Of a stretch of DNA of 64,000 nt, positions 1-8,890 are shown piece by piece (positions within the stretch are counted from its first letter, which is position 1; every line of letters begins with the position of its first letter). The notes beneath the pieces are model-generated. The model searched no databases and had not been told where the DNA came from. It saw only the letters and a program-made list of their open reading frames with translations. Source of the stretch: Geojedonia sp051814705 (GTDB taxonomy: Bacteria; Bacteroidota; Bacteroidia; Flavobacteriales; Flavobacteriaceae); NCBI GenBank assembly GCA_051814705.1, contig JBPWQW010000004.1, positions 186,001-250,000 of the forward strand. Direction: 5' to 3'. A program made the translations under genes and the position numbers.

Positions 1-1
1 A

Positions 2-3000
2 GAACAGTTGGTTATTACAGATCCACGTACATCACTAGTATATAGTCGTATGGCGTTAGAAGAAGCTATAAATTGGATGTATGCGAATGACGAGGACCTC
101 GAGCAACAATATAACACAACCTTACATAACTTATTAGTACAACCCGAATTTAAAGAACAATTCAATCACAAATTATATAATGAATTATTCATTATTAAGA
201 ATGCAGGAAACTTAGCAGCACACAACAAACCAGTAAATGATATAGATTCACACAAAGCTATAGAGGCACTCTTCTATTTTGGCAAGTGGTTTATCAAATC
301 ATATGCTAAAGAGCCAGTAAGTAATCTCGGTATTTTCGACTTTGATTACATTCCTAAAGAAGGTGGCAGTACACTTTCACGTAAACAAATAAAACAACTT
401 CAAGAGCAACTTGATAAAGAACTAGACACGTATCAAGAGCAACTTAAGACCAAAGAAGCCGAAAGACAGCAATTAGCTGATGAAAATGAGCTTTTTAAAA
501 AGCAAATTGAAGCATTACAAGCACAAATAGAAGCGAATAAAGTTGAAGCTAATGTAGAAGATGAAGTTAACCATCCACGTAACGAAGCAGAAACACGTAA
601 ATACCTTATAGATGTAGCACTTCGTGAAGCAGGTTGGGATTTAAAAGGAATAAATGATAAAGAATATAAGGTCGAGTATATGCCCAAATCTACAAACGTC
701 TCAGAAACAGGGTATGTAGATTATGTTCTATGGGATGATGATGGTTTACCATTAGCGCTAGTAGAAGCAAAACGCACATTGGAAAGCGCAAGCAAAGGAG
801 AAAATCAAGCGCAACTGTATGCTGATAGTTTAGAAAAAATGCATGGTCGTCGTCCAGTAATGTATTACAGCAATGGTTACGAGATTTTCTTGTGGGATGA
901 TCAGTTCTATAAACAATCACGTCGAGTTCACGGTTTTTACACAAAAGCAGAATTACAGACTGCAATGTTTCGTCGTACACACCGCATGGATATTCGTACT
1001 GCACCTATAGATACAGAGATATCAGGACGTTCGTATCAAATGCGTGCCATAAAGAGTATTTCAGAACATTTTGCAGGTAATGATAAAAGTGATGGTAAAT
1101 TAATAGGAACTAATCGTGGTGCACTATTAGTATTAGCTACAGGTACAGGTAAAACTAGAACATCTATTGCATTTTCAAAATTAATGCTAGAATGTAATTG
1201 GGCAAAACGTATTTTATTTTTAGCAGACAGAACTAGTTTAGTAGATCAGGCAAAAAGAAACTTTGTAAAGCATTTACCAGAGCATACTAGTGTCAATTTA
1301 TTAGAAGAAAAAGACAATCCTGACGCACGCTTCGCGTTTTCCACCTATCAAACAATGATGGGTTTAATAGATCGAAGTCGTGATGAAGAAGCTCGTTTTT
1401 ATGGTGTTGGACATTTCGATTTAATTATAATTGATGAGGCACACCGTTCTATCTATAAAAAATACCAAGCCATATTTGAGTATTTCGATGCCTTATTCTT
1501 AGGGCTTACAGCAACACCAAAAAATAGTATTGACAAAAACACCTATCACATTTTTGGGCTGGCAGATAAATCGCCTACAGATGCATATACCTTTCAAGAA
1601 GCAGTAGATAATAAACATTTATCACCATATCACACCATTGAAATTCCTACTAAATTTCTTCGTGAAGGGATTAAATACGATGAGCTGTCAGATGAAGAAA
1701 AAGAAGAGTTTGAAGAAGAAATATTAGATGGTGAAGAAGCAACAGGTGACGAGTGGATTTCCTCTTCAGAATTAAATAGCTGGTTATTTAATAAACCTAC
1801 TGCTATAGAAACCTTACGATATGTACTAGAGCACGGTATTAAAAAACGTGGTGGCGATGAGTTAGGTAAGACCATAATTTTTGCTAAAAACCAAAAGCAC
1901 GCACAGTTTCTTAAAGACACCTTTATGGAGCTCGATAAAGAACAATTTGGTAATGATTATGTAAAAGTAATTACACATAACGAGCCTAAAGCCAAAGAGT
2001 TTATAAATCGTTTTTGTGACGAAGAAAAAGAACGTTTACCACAAATAGCCATTTCAGTAGATATGATGGACACAGGGATTGATGCACCTAGTTGTGTGAA
2101 TCTCGTGTTTTATAAGCCAGTAAAATCATATTCTAAATTTTGGCAAATGATTGGTCGTGGTTCTAGATTACGTCCAGATTTGTTTGGAGCAGGTGAGGAC
2201 AAAACGCATTTCTTGATTTTTGATTTATGTGGCAATTTTGAATTTTTTAATGAAAATCCAGAGGGTATTGAAACAAGCTCACAACAGAGTTTGACAGAGA
2301 TTTTATTTGGTTTACGATTACGTCTTGCAGAATATTTAAAGAGCAATCAGTTTAAAGATGATGATTCACTACAAAGTTTTAGAATGGAGTTATTAGATGG
2401 TTTACATAAAGATATTGCAATGCTAGATTTAGAGCGATTTGATGTAAAAATGAAACTAGAAATTGTGCACGAATTTGGTAACGATAATCGTGAGATCTGG
2501 AACCATTTATCCAAACGTGATGTAAAGCGTATAGAAGATGAATTAGCACCTTTAGTTAAACCACAAAAAGGAGATACAGACTTAGCAAGATATTATGATA
2601 AATTACTTTTCACGCTAATAACGAAACGATTAGAAACACCTAATAGTGAAGAGTATATCAATAGCTTTATGATACCTATTACAAAAGTAGTAGGGACATC
2701 AAACAAACTTTTAAAGAAAACGACTATACCAGCGGTCAAGTCTAAAGAAGCATTAATCAAATTACCACTAGAAGAAGATTTCTGGAAGGTACAAGGCATA
2801 GTTCATCTAGAGAAACTAAGAAAAGGGATTCGTGAGCTTGTAAAATACATAGATCCAGAGGATCAACGCTACGTAACAACAGACTTTGCAGACTACATTT
2901 TAGAGGATAAAATTAAATTAAGTGGTTTTTCTGATACAGAAACACCTGAATATACATCACCCTTTCAAAATAATATACATCGTCTGGAACAATTAATTCG

Positions 3001-3421
3001 TGCAAATGAAAACCATATCACAATTTCTAGAATAAGAAAAGGTGAAACAATAACCAAAAAAGAACTTCAAGTCTTAGAAGACATACTATTTAAAGGCGGC
3101 ATAGATAAAAAAGCTATTGAAAAGGAATTAGGTTCACAGTTTAGTCTAGTGAAATTCATCATATCATTAATGGGATTAAGTCCTGAGAAAGTAGATGCTG
3201 CTTTTGCAAAATTCACCAATGATTATCAATTAAACGCTGTCCAAATACAGTTTCTTGATACTATTAAAAAATTCCTGACTACTAATGGTAAGATTGAACC
3301 TAGTAAACTATATGACTCACCATTTAAGAACTATCACAGTATGGGTATAGACGGTGTTTTTACTGAAAAACAAGCTGATGTAATTTTTGAAATAGTAGAA
3401 AACTTTAATCAAGCCAATTAA
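2..3421 (+). CDS. hsdR: Type I restriction enzyme R subunit (HsdR), 5'-truncated by window edge
   Basis: This is the motor and nuclease subunit of a type I restriction-modification system, which translocates DNA and cuts unmethylated DNA. The reading frame is open from base 2 and no good start is present (the first possible one is a TTG at base 8), so the N-terminus lies outside the window. Residues below count from that TTG. An N-terminal DUF4145-like helical domain is followed by a coiled coil (about 121-185), a PD-(D/E)xK nuclease core (Asp238, Glu253-Ala-Lys255), and an SF2 helicase with Walker A GTGKT (about 380), DEAH (about 476), SAT-type motif LTATP, and motif VI QMIGRGSR. A C-terminal EcoEI-type region follows. 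The hsdM and hsdS genes are not visible and would be expected to the left. A helicase-like gene follows 87 bp downstream. Confidence 0.93.
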   Translation, partial: EQLVITDPRTSLVYSRMALEEAINWMYANDEDLEQQYNTTLHNLLVQPEFKEQFNHKLYNELFIIKNAGNLAAHNKPVNDIDSHKAIEALFYFGKWFIKSYAKEPVSNLGIFDFDYIPKEGGSTLSRKQIKQLQEQLDKELDTYQEQLKTKEAERQQLADENELFKKQIEALQAQIEANKVEANVEDEVNHPRNEAETRKYLIDVALREAGWDLKGINDKEYKVEYMPKSTNVSETGYVDYVLWDDDGLPLALVEAKRTLESASKGENQAQLYADSLEKMHGRRPVMYYSNGYEIFLWDDQFYKQSRRVHGFYTKAELQTAMFRRTHRMDIRTAPIDTEISGRSYQMRAIKSISEHFAGNDKSDGKLIGTNRGALLVLATGTGKTRTSIAFSKLMLECNWAKRILFLADRTSLVDQAKRNFVKHLPEHTSVNLLEEKDNPDARFAFSTYQTMMGLIDRSRDEEARFYGVGHFDLIIIDEAHRSIYKKYQAIFEYFDALFLGLTATPKNSIDKNTYHIFGLADKSPTDAYTFQEAVDNKHLSPYHTIEIPTKFLREGIKYDELSDEEKEEFEEEILDGEEATGDEWISSSELNSWLFNKPTAIETLRYVLEHGIKKRGGDELGKTIIFAKNQKHAQFLKDTFMELDKEQFGNDYVKVITHNEPKAKEFINRFCDEEKERLPQIAISVDMMDTGIDAPSCVNLVFYKPVKSYSKFWQMIGRGSRLRPDLFGAGEDKTHFLIFDLCGNFEFFNENPEGIETSSQQSLTEILFGLRLRLAEYLKSNQFKDDDSLQSFRMELLDGLHKDIAMLDLERFDVKMKLEIVHEFGNDNREIWNHLSKRDVKRIEDELAPLVKPQKGDTDLARYYDKLLFTLITKRLETPNSEEYINSFMIPITKVVGTSNKLLKKTTIPAVKSKEALIKLPLEEDFWKVQGIVHLEKLRKGIRELVKYIDPEDQRYVTTDFADYILEDKIKLSGFSDTETPEYTSPFQNNIHRLEQLIRANENHITISRIRKGETITKKELQVLEDILFKGGIDKKAIEKELGSQFSLVKFIISLMGLSPEKVDAAFAKFTNDYQLNAVQIQFLDTIKKFLTTNGKIEPSKLYDSPFKNYHSMGIDGVFTEKQADVIFEIVENFNQAN

Positions 3422-3508
3422 CATATAACAGGTTACTTTTACGAACTATGCAGTTACTTCGCATAGTAAGGTTGTAATATTGCAGTATTAATCTTAAATA
3501 CTGTTCGT
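3422..3508. other. Short intergenic with small inverted repeat
   Basis: This 87 bp gap separates hsdR from the next gene. It contains a 7 bp inverted repeat, actatgc (3445-3451) and gcatagt (3461-3467), with a 9-base loop and no T-run. It could be a weak RNA hairpin or a protein site. I see no clear terminator, so co-transcription of the two genes is possible. Confidence 0.35.
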
Positions 3509-5272
3509 ATGACTGCATATCAAAATTTTTGGGACGCTGAGATAGAAACTCTTCTTCAGCAATTAGATGCACCACAATCTCTAGAAGAGAATATCGTGGA
3601 CACATTAAACAATTCGAGAAGAACCGGAATCTTCCCTAATCAAATTATTAATGCACTTCGTATTGGTTTGTCTTTAAAAGAAGGCAATCAGAATATGGCA
3701 TTTGTAGCATCTATGCAAAGTGGTAAGTCTGGAACTGTATATTTTTTATGCAATTATGTATTGCCTGCAATAGGTTTAATTAAAGAATACGAATCCATCT
3801 TATTTGTAACGAGTATGCGTGATACAGATTTATACAATCAGAATTGTCGTGTATTACAAGGTGAATATTACGATTGTGTAACAGGAGATATGAAACCTTC
3901 GGTATTAAAAGTAATGAAAATGAGTGATTTCTTTAATCATCCAAATCCTCATAAAGTCGTAAACGAATTTGATGTGCAGCTAATTGTTCGTGATGAGGAC
4001 CAATATGGTTCTGGTGTAGAATCTTCATTTGAGTTAGCCTTTTTTGCAGAACTTCGTTACCGAATGCCAGATATCAAATTACTTGCAGTAAGTGCTACAC
4101 CTTATGATATTTTGGATGCACAATTTACAGGTGCAACAGATGTAGATGTAATTGTTGGTGTTCGTCCACCTGAATATTATGGTATTTCTGAAATGTTAGC
4201 TGATGGTGTTATTGAAGATATCCCAGAAGGGTTTAGACCAGTTCAAGCGCAAGATGTTGATGGAGAAGTCCACTATACAGTACATCCAAAGGCCGAAGAG
4301 TATGTAAACCATTTAAACACTTTTGAGAATGGATTAGGGATTATTAGAGAATCGAATACAACAAGAGCGATTGAGCTAAGAAGATTACTGAAAGACCAGT
4401 ATAAAAAGCAATGCACCACTATCGTAATTGGTTCAGATATAGCTTGTGATTTTAGTATTAATGAAGGTATTAAGGAAATTTCAGATTTAATTTTAAAAAG
4501 AGGACAACGTGTTGTACTTATAATAGTTCAGGCATTAACAGCTGGAAAAGATTTAGGCATCATTAAAGAAAAAGTACGTTTTGGTATTGAACCAAGAGAT
4601 AGACAGCTAGCGAATGGTGCGCAAGGAATTACAGGACGTTTTTGTGGTTATCATAACAATCGTGATTTTAAACTGATGGCCAGCAGAAGTCTATTAGAAC
4701 ACTATGCACAGTTTGAACAAGATTGGGAGATTTTTGCAGACGAGGACTGGCGTAACGATTTATTTAATAGTAATGTTAGAGGGTTAAGCACGCACACAAA
4801 GTTTGTAAAAACTCAGTCCGAAGGAGCATTTACACCTATCGAGCATATTGAAGCCCTTAATTACAATGAGTTATTGAGTGAATCCGGAAGAGAAAGTTTA
4901 TCATTTATTGATGATGGTGCATATCACCGTTTACTAGATTATTTTGAGTCAACTTTTTACAATGTTTCTACAAAAGGAACACGTTTCAAACAAAAGGGTG
5001 TTACTGTGCGTATTGCTTCTGGTTATAACCAAGCAAGTAATCGTGTGTATCGCAACTGGAATTGTAATTTTGAAGATGATTTCGGAAATATATTCTTTAA
5101 AAAGCATCCTTATCAATATGGCATTCTAATCAGTAATTACCCTATCGATGATACACGTAATACTTTGGGCTTTACTGGTATTAAAATCATTCAATCTGGT
5201 AAGAAAGAATGGCGTCACCAAGAAACGAATGTGCAGAATAATTCTATGTACGGAAATAATGATGCTGCCTAA
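3509..5272 (+). CDS. SF2 helicase-like ATPase of unknown role, next to hsdR
   Basis: This is a 587-residue protein I cannot assign to a named family. It has the hallmarks of a superfamily 2 DNA/RNA-dependent ATPase: a Walker A-like loop ASMQSGKSGT (about residue 70), a DExx box RDEDQ (about 165), motif III AVSATPYD (about 195), and a motif V/VI-like stretch ALTAGKDLG followed by QGITGRFCGY, where the arginine finger would lie. The QSGKS...SATP layout resembles Z1-domain ATPases found beside restriction and other defence genes. No nuclease or methylase motif is obvious. It follows hsdR in the same direction and is followed by a terminator-like hairpin, so it probably belongs to the restriction locus as an accessory factor or separate defence gene. 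That role is inferred from position only. Confidence 0.7.
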   Translation: MTAYQNFWDAEIETLLQQLDAPQSLEENIVDTLNNSRRTGIFPNQIINALRIGLSLKEGNQNMAFVASMQSGKSGTVYFLCNYVLPAIGLIKEYESILFVTSMRDTDLYNQNCRVLQGEYYDCVTGDMKPSVLKVMKMSDFFNHPNPHKVVNEFDVQLIVRDEDQYGSGVESSFELAFFAELRYRMPDIKLLAVSATPYDILDAQFTGATDVDVIVGVRPPEYYGISEMLADGVIEDIPEGFRPVQAQDVDGEVHYTVHPKAEEYVNHLNTFENGLGIIRESNTTRAIELRRLLKDQYKKQCTTIVIGSDIACDFSINEGIKEISDLILKRGQRVVLIIVQALTAGKDLGIIKEKVRFGIEPRDRQLANGAQGITGRFCGYHNNRDFKLMASRSLLEHYAQFEQDWEIFADEDWRNDLFNSNVRGLSTHTKFVKTQSEGAFTPIEHIEALNYNELLSESGRESLSFIDDGAYHRLLDYFESTFYNVSTKGTRFKQKGVTVRIASGYNQASNRVYRNWNCNFEDDFGNIFFKKHPYQYGILISNYPIDDTRNTLGFTGIKIIQSGKKEWRHQETNVQNNSMYGNNDAA

Positions 5273-5424
5273 TGGCAGTCGTGTCAGTAGTTTATAAATT
5301 CGTTCATCGATATAAAAATGTAGTTTAACTAAAAAGTGATGAGAATAAGAGATTCGTAATGACAGCTTGTCTATTTAAGAAAGTCTTAACAGTTTGGAAC
5401 AATGGTTGCCAAATTTATAAGCAT

Positions 5425-5461
5425 AAAAAAAGTCCCAACATTCGACCGGAAGGACTTTTTA
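5425..5461 (+). terminator. Rho-independent terminator-like hairpin
   Basis: The arms aaaaagtcc and ggactttttt-type sequence flank a 16-base loop and end in a T-run. It lies in the 345 bp gap (5273-5617) between the helicase-like gene and the CBASS operon and separates the two transcription units. The A-rich left arm means it may act in both directions. The rest of the gap shows no convincing ORF. An AT-rich stretch at 5500-5545 is the likely promoter area for the CBASS genes, but I see no clear consensus there. Confidence 0.65.
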
Positions 5462-5617
5462 GATTGAAAGTGAGTAGTATAATGTAAAGGATACTACCCT
5501 ATATTTTGTGGCGCTAATATAGTGTCTTATAATTTATCTGCAAAATATACCGATTTCCTTTCGCGGTTTAGGTCTATCGTCTGTAAACGTTGACCATTTA
5601 ATTAATTCAGAATACAA

Positions 5618-5848
5618 ATGAAAAATTTTCATTTAGTACACGATGATGGTGTGTACAAACTTAAAAAAGAGAATGGGCAACGTGCTTCTAAAATTATTGA
5701 TGCTAATAAGCCAGAGGCTATAAAAGCAGCGAGAGACTTTATTCAAAATCAAGGTGGAGGTTCCCTCAAAATCCACAGAAACGATGGTGGTTTTCAAGAA
5801 GAGAGAACGTATCCAAGAGCTAATGACCCTAAACAATCTAAAGGATAA
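5618..5848 (+). CDS. DUF2188-family small protein, first gene of CBASS operon
   Basis: This 76-residue soluble protein matches the DUF2188 pattern: an opening beta strand HLVHDDGVYKLKKENG, then a helix with EAIKAARDFIQNQGGG, then the strand pair LKIHRNDGGFQEERTYP. DUF2188 proteins are small proteins of unknown function. The gene ends 3 bp before the start of the Cap15-like effector, so it is almost certainly co-transcribed with it and with the CD-NTase. The C-terminus is charged and flexible (ending KQSKG). Established CBASS operons have an effector, a nucleotidyltransferase and ancillary genes; a DUF2188 protein is not one of the standard components I know. It could be a regulator, a substrate of the E2-like protein or a passenger. 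Its function is unknown. Confidence 0.75.
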   Translation: MKNFHLVHDDGVYKLKKENGQRASKIIDANKPEAIKAARDFIQNQGGGSLKIHRNDGGFQEERTYPRANDPKQSKG

Positions 5849-5851
5849 ACT

Positions 5852-6472
5852 ATGGAGAAAAACTATTTCAAATATTATAAACCAGGAGCAATCATACCAT
5901 TTGTTTTAATCACAGGAACTTTTTTAAGTCTTTTGATATCTAGTTTGGTAACTCTATTAATGGACAATATAGCCATTAATTATTATCAGTTTCCTTCAAC
6001 AACAATTCTGATAGGGCTATTAATTTATGTGATCGATAAGTTTCTTTGGAAGTATAAACCTTTTAAATGGTTGTTTTGGATTGAGGATATTTCTGGTCGT
6101 TATGAAGGTGAGATTGAATTTAATCATTATTTAGACAACTCTAAAGATAGTAGATTTTTTGCCCTAGAAATTGAGCAAACTGGGTCTGTAATAAAAATAA
6201 ACACTTACTTCAATAGTAATAGTGACGATACTTCACAGTCAGAAAGTAAGCAAATAAGTTTTAATAAAGATGAGTTTGAAAACTTATCAATTTTTATGAA
6301 TTATCATAACAAAGGTAATTCCGTTTCAAATATACCTGAACACTATGGTACAAACGTTTTAGAATATTTTCAAGGCAACCTAAAAGGTAAATACTATACC
6401 AACAAAAACCCTCAAACAAGCGGTCTAATGACGGCAACATTCATTGGTAAGCAACTAAAAAAAAGATTTTAA
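5852..6472 (+). CDS. cap15: Cap15-type CBASS effector (two TM helices plus beta-barrel)
   Basis: This is a predicted membrane effector that responds to a cyclic nucleotide and disrupts the inner membrane of an infected cell. The 206-residue protein has two N-terminal membrane helices (about 14-36 and 43-66), a short basic segment, and a beta-rich domain from about residue 80 with the family signature GRYEGEI, a central polar repeat rich in Ser/Asp, a HYGTNVLEYF stretch and a late GNLKGKYYTN strand. This architecture matches Cap15 (S-2TM-beta), in which a beta-barrel binds the cyclic dinucleotide and the TM helices oligomerise. The CD-NTase starts 2 bp after its stop codon, which supports the assignment. 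The exact ligand cannot be read from the sequence. Confidence 0.85.
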   Translation: MEKNYFKYYKPGAIIPFVLITGTFLSLLISSLVTLLMDNIAINYYQFPSTTILIGLLIYVIDKFLWKYKPFKWLFWIEDISGRYEGEIEFNHYLDNSKDSRFFALEIEQTGSVIKINTYFNSNSDDTSQSESKQISFNKDEFENLSIFMNYHNKGNSVSNIPEHYGTNVLEYFQGNLKGKYYTNKNPQTSGLMTATFIGKQLKKRF

Positions 6473-6473
6473 A

Positions 6474-7481
6474 ATGGCAGTACTAAATAAAGAGTATAAC
6501 AAGTTTGATAAAGAAATTAAACTTAATGAAAACAGAAAAGAGTCCTTAAAAACGAGCAGGAAAGAATTGCGTAAAAAAATTAAAAAGTGGTTCAAGGACA
6601 ATAAACCTAATGAGATTCAACCTAAGTTTGGTAGTCAAGGTTCTTTTGAAATGAACACAACAATTAATCCTATAGTAACTTATGATGCGGATGGTAATGT
6701 GTTGAGAAAATACGATTTAGATGATGGTGTATATTTTATCTATAAAAGTGAAGACGACACTAAGCAATCAATAAATACTTGGCATGATTGGATTTTTAAG
6801 GCAACGGAAAATCATACAGGTAAAGATTCTATTAGAAAAACAACTTGCGTTAGAGTAGTTTTTGCTGATGGACATCATATAGATATCCCAATATATTACA
6901 AAGAGGATAATAAAATAGAACTTGCTCATAAATCTAAAGGGTGGTTAGAAAGTGACCCTAAAGAATTCTACGAATGGTTTAATGAAAAAAAGAAAACTAG
7001 GTCTAGATTAGAATCAATAGTACGTTGTTTGAAAGCTTGGAAAAATTACAGAGAAACGAAAAATACAAACTTAAAATTACCAAGTGGTTTTGAGCTTACC
7101 ATTTTAGCTACTAATAATTATGTTGATACAGATAACCTAGATGAAGCTTTTAGAAAGACTGTGATAGCTATCGATGCCGAGCTTAATAAATATGGAGGAT
7201 TCAAATGTATTAGGCCTACAACACCTTCAGATGAGGATGTTTTTAAAGATTATAGCGATACTAGAAAAACTAATTTTCTTACAGCTCTTAAAAGCTTAAA
7301 AGAAGACTGTATTAAAGCTTCGGAAGAAAAGAACTTTAAAATAGCATCTGAAATTTTAAGAAGTAATCAATTCGGAATACGATTTCCTTTAGGTGAAGAT
7401 AAAGATGAAGCAACTAAGAGTAATAGTCTTAAAAAATCATTGAGTTCTGCTATTATTAAACCTAAGCCTTATGGATATTAG
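6474..7481 (+). CDS. CD-NTase, cyclic-oligonucleotide synthase of CBASS
   Basis: This is a predicted cGAS/DncV-like nucleotidyltransferase that makes a cyclic oligonucleotide signal on phage infection. The 335-residue protein shows the GS motif GSQGS (53-57), the metal-binding pair in DLD (Asp81 and Asp83) and a third acidic residue at Asp137 in HIDIPIYY. An alpha-helical C-terminal domain follows, with R-x-x-S/T-type basic helices. I cannot set the clade with confidence; B or E clade enzymes are the known Cap15 partners. The C-terminal tail is short and ends KPYGY, which matters because E2-type CBASS proteins attach the CD-NTase C-terminus to a target. Its last 11 bases overlap the start of the E2-like gene, a sign of coupled translation. 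Confidence 0.9.
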   Translation: MAVLNKEYNKFDKEIKLNENRKESLKTSRKELRKKIKKWFKDNKPNEIQPKFGSQGSFEMNTTINPIVTYDADGNVLRKYDLDDGVYFIYKSEDDTKQSINTWHDWIFKATENHTGKDSIRKTTCVRVVFADGHHIDIPIYYKEDNKIELAHKSKGWLESDPKEFYEWFNEKKKTRSRLESIVRCLKAWKNYRETKNTNLKLPSGFELTILATNNYVDTDNLDEAFRKTVIAIDAELNKYGGFKCIRPTTPSDEDVFKDYSDTRKTNFLTALKSLKEDCIKASEEKNFKIASEILRSNQFGIRFPLGEDKDEATKSNSLKKSLSSAIIKPKPYGY

Positions 7482-8106
7482 TCGAGAGATTGAAGCTGTC
7501 TTAACAAAACACAAAGGTTTAGTTCACCACTTAAATAATAATTCTTTAAGTGGTGAATTATTTTTGCCCGATGGTGATTGTTATGAATTAGTGATAGAGC
7601 TTGATTCATATCCTAAGTTTTTTCCAACAGTTTATGAAACTGGAGGACGAATTCCTGTAAAGATGGATAGGCATATGTATACTGATACTGGTTCTTGTTG
7701 TTTTACCACAGGAGCTAAATCACAGATTCTTTTAAAAACTAAGATTACATCGTTGCTAAAATTTGTAGACGAGATTGTTATTCGATATTTAGAAAATAAT
7801 TCTTATTATGAAATTAATAATGAATACTGTTATGAAGAATACGATCATGGCTCAATGGGAGTTGTTCAATCATATCAGGATATTTTAGAAATAATAGATG
7901 CTAAAAGTATTGGAATATTGATGTTACAAAGGTTAAAAAATAAAAAACTGAGTATAAGGGATTTGTGTTATTGTAATTCGGGTCAGAGTTTAAAAAAATG
8001 CAATTCTGGATTACATTGTAAAAATTATAGGTTATTTAAAATGATCGATAAAGATGTACTATATAATGATTTAAAACATTTTAAAAATGTTCTTCAGATA
8101 AACTAA
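7471..8106 (+). CDS. cap2: E2-like (UBC-fold) CBASS protein with C-terminal SEC-C-like cysteine cluster
   Basis: This 211-residue protein starts inside the CD-NTase gene. The N-terminal part fits a prokaryotic E2/UBC core: a strand pair with YELVIELDSYPKFFP, then an R/H-rich segment RHMYTDTGSCCF in which Cys76 or Cys77 would be the catalytic cysteine, then helices. No E1 adenylation domain and no JAB peptidase gene is present, so this resembles the E2-only ('short type II') CBASS in which E2 conjugates the CD-NTase. The C-terminal part carries C166-x-C168-x-S-G...C177...H182-C183, closely like the SEC-C zinc-binding motif. That finger could recruit a partner. The E2 assignment rests on pattern and context and should be tested by structure prediction. 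Confidence 0.78.
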   Translation: MDISREIEAVLTKHKGLVHHLNNNSLSGELFLPDGDCYELVIELDSYPKFFPTVYETGGRIPVKMDRHMYTDTGSCCFTTGAKSQILLKTKITSLLKFVDEIVIRYLENNSYYEINNEYCYEEYDHGSMGVVQSYQDILEIIDAKSIGILMLQRLKNKKLSIRDLCYCNSGQSLKKCNSGLHCKNYRLFKMIDKDVLYNDLKHFKNVLQIN

Positions 8107-8890
8107 TTAAGTACTATTCAATTCATAAAATTGCTATTTATGAGCCTAATAACATTCCTAATCGGTTCATAACATAATTTGTTTAGCCATTATTATCCGT
8201 TCCACCCCATTCCTCTACATTTCGCGAAAAGCTTCATTACGAGGAAAGCGGTTCACTACAACAATCTTTAACACAGTCGCAGAAAAAGCGACAGCGTTCG
8301 CTTCGGAAAAACTCATTCTAACCTTACCTACCGTAAACAAAGTTTTAAAATTTAGCCTGAGACGGACTGCATAATCAGGCTCGTACCTCCCTCTTTTTAT
8401 AAGTCCTTACTCAAACAAAATTTTAGTTACTGTTTTCGAAAAGGTAACAGCGATGGCGCTATGGGAAGTAGATGAATTTGGAAATCTATATGCTGTTTTC
8501 TTGTATTTGTGTTTTTTCTTTTGAAAGATTCTGCTAAATAAGAAAAAGGAAAAGGAAAACGCTCAAGATATAATAAGTAAATGGTTTTGTTGATAATGTA
8601 ATCAAAAGTTGAATTAAGTTAAAATAATTCAAGAATTACTTTTTTAAGTTCTTAAATCTTGGTCATCCTAACGATAAATTTGATTACTAAATTATCTTCA
8701 ATGTAAGTATAGATTTTTGAAGATGTATCGAAAAAAATGTATAGCAAGAGGGTAACACGCTGCGCGATGTTACTATTTTTTAACTTACTGATAATTAGTT
8801 AGTTGGTTGTTGTTTTGAGCTACGGTAGAATTCGTTTTTACCTTAAAAATGCTCTCAGCCCAGTAAAATCAATAAAAATTTCACGGAAAA
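8107..8890. other. 784 bp non-coding stretch between CBASS and mobilization genes
   Basis: I find no convincing ORF here in either direction. The stretch is AT-rich with a more GC-rich patch at about 8180-8400 (for example gtcgcagaaaaagcgac at 8277-8293, an 7 bp hairpin-forming sequence). Its right part holds a striking inverted repeat listed separately. In mobile elements such a region upstream of a mobilization gene is a usual place for oriT, but no relaxase is encoded in the window. Confidence 0.5.
8752..8773. repeat. Inverted repeat, candidate oriT or protein-binding site
   Basis: The arms gtaacacgc and gcgatgttac are complementary apart from one extra base in the right arm, with a 3-base centre. 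The palindrome lies 118 bp upstream of the BfmA/BtgA-type mobilization gene and is more GC-rich than its surroundings. A T-run (ctattttttaac) follows, so a terminator for a transcript from the left is an alternative. An oriT role is inference from position. Confidence 0.4.

Noticed and set aside
4944..5129. A 61-codon ORF inside the helicase-like gene
   Set aside because: It is a frame shadow of the larger gene with no start signal of its own.
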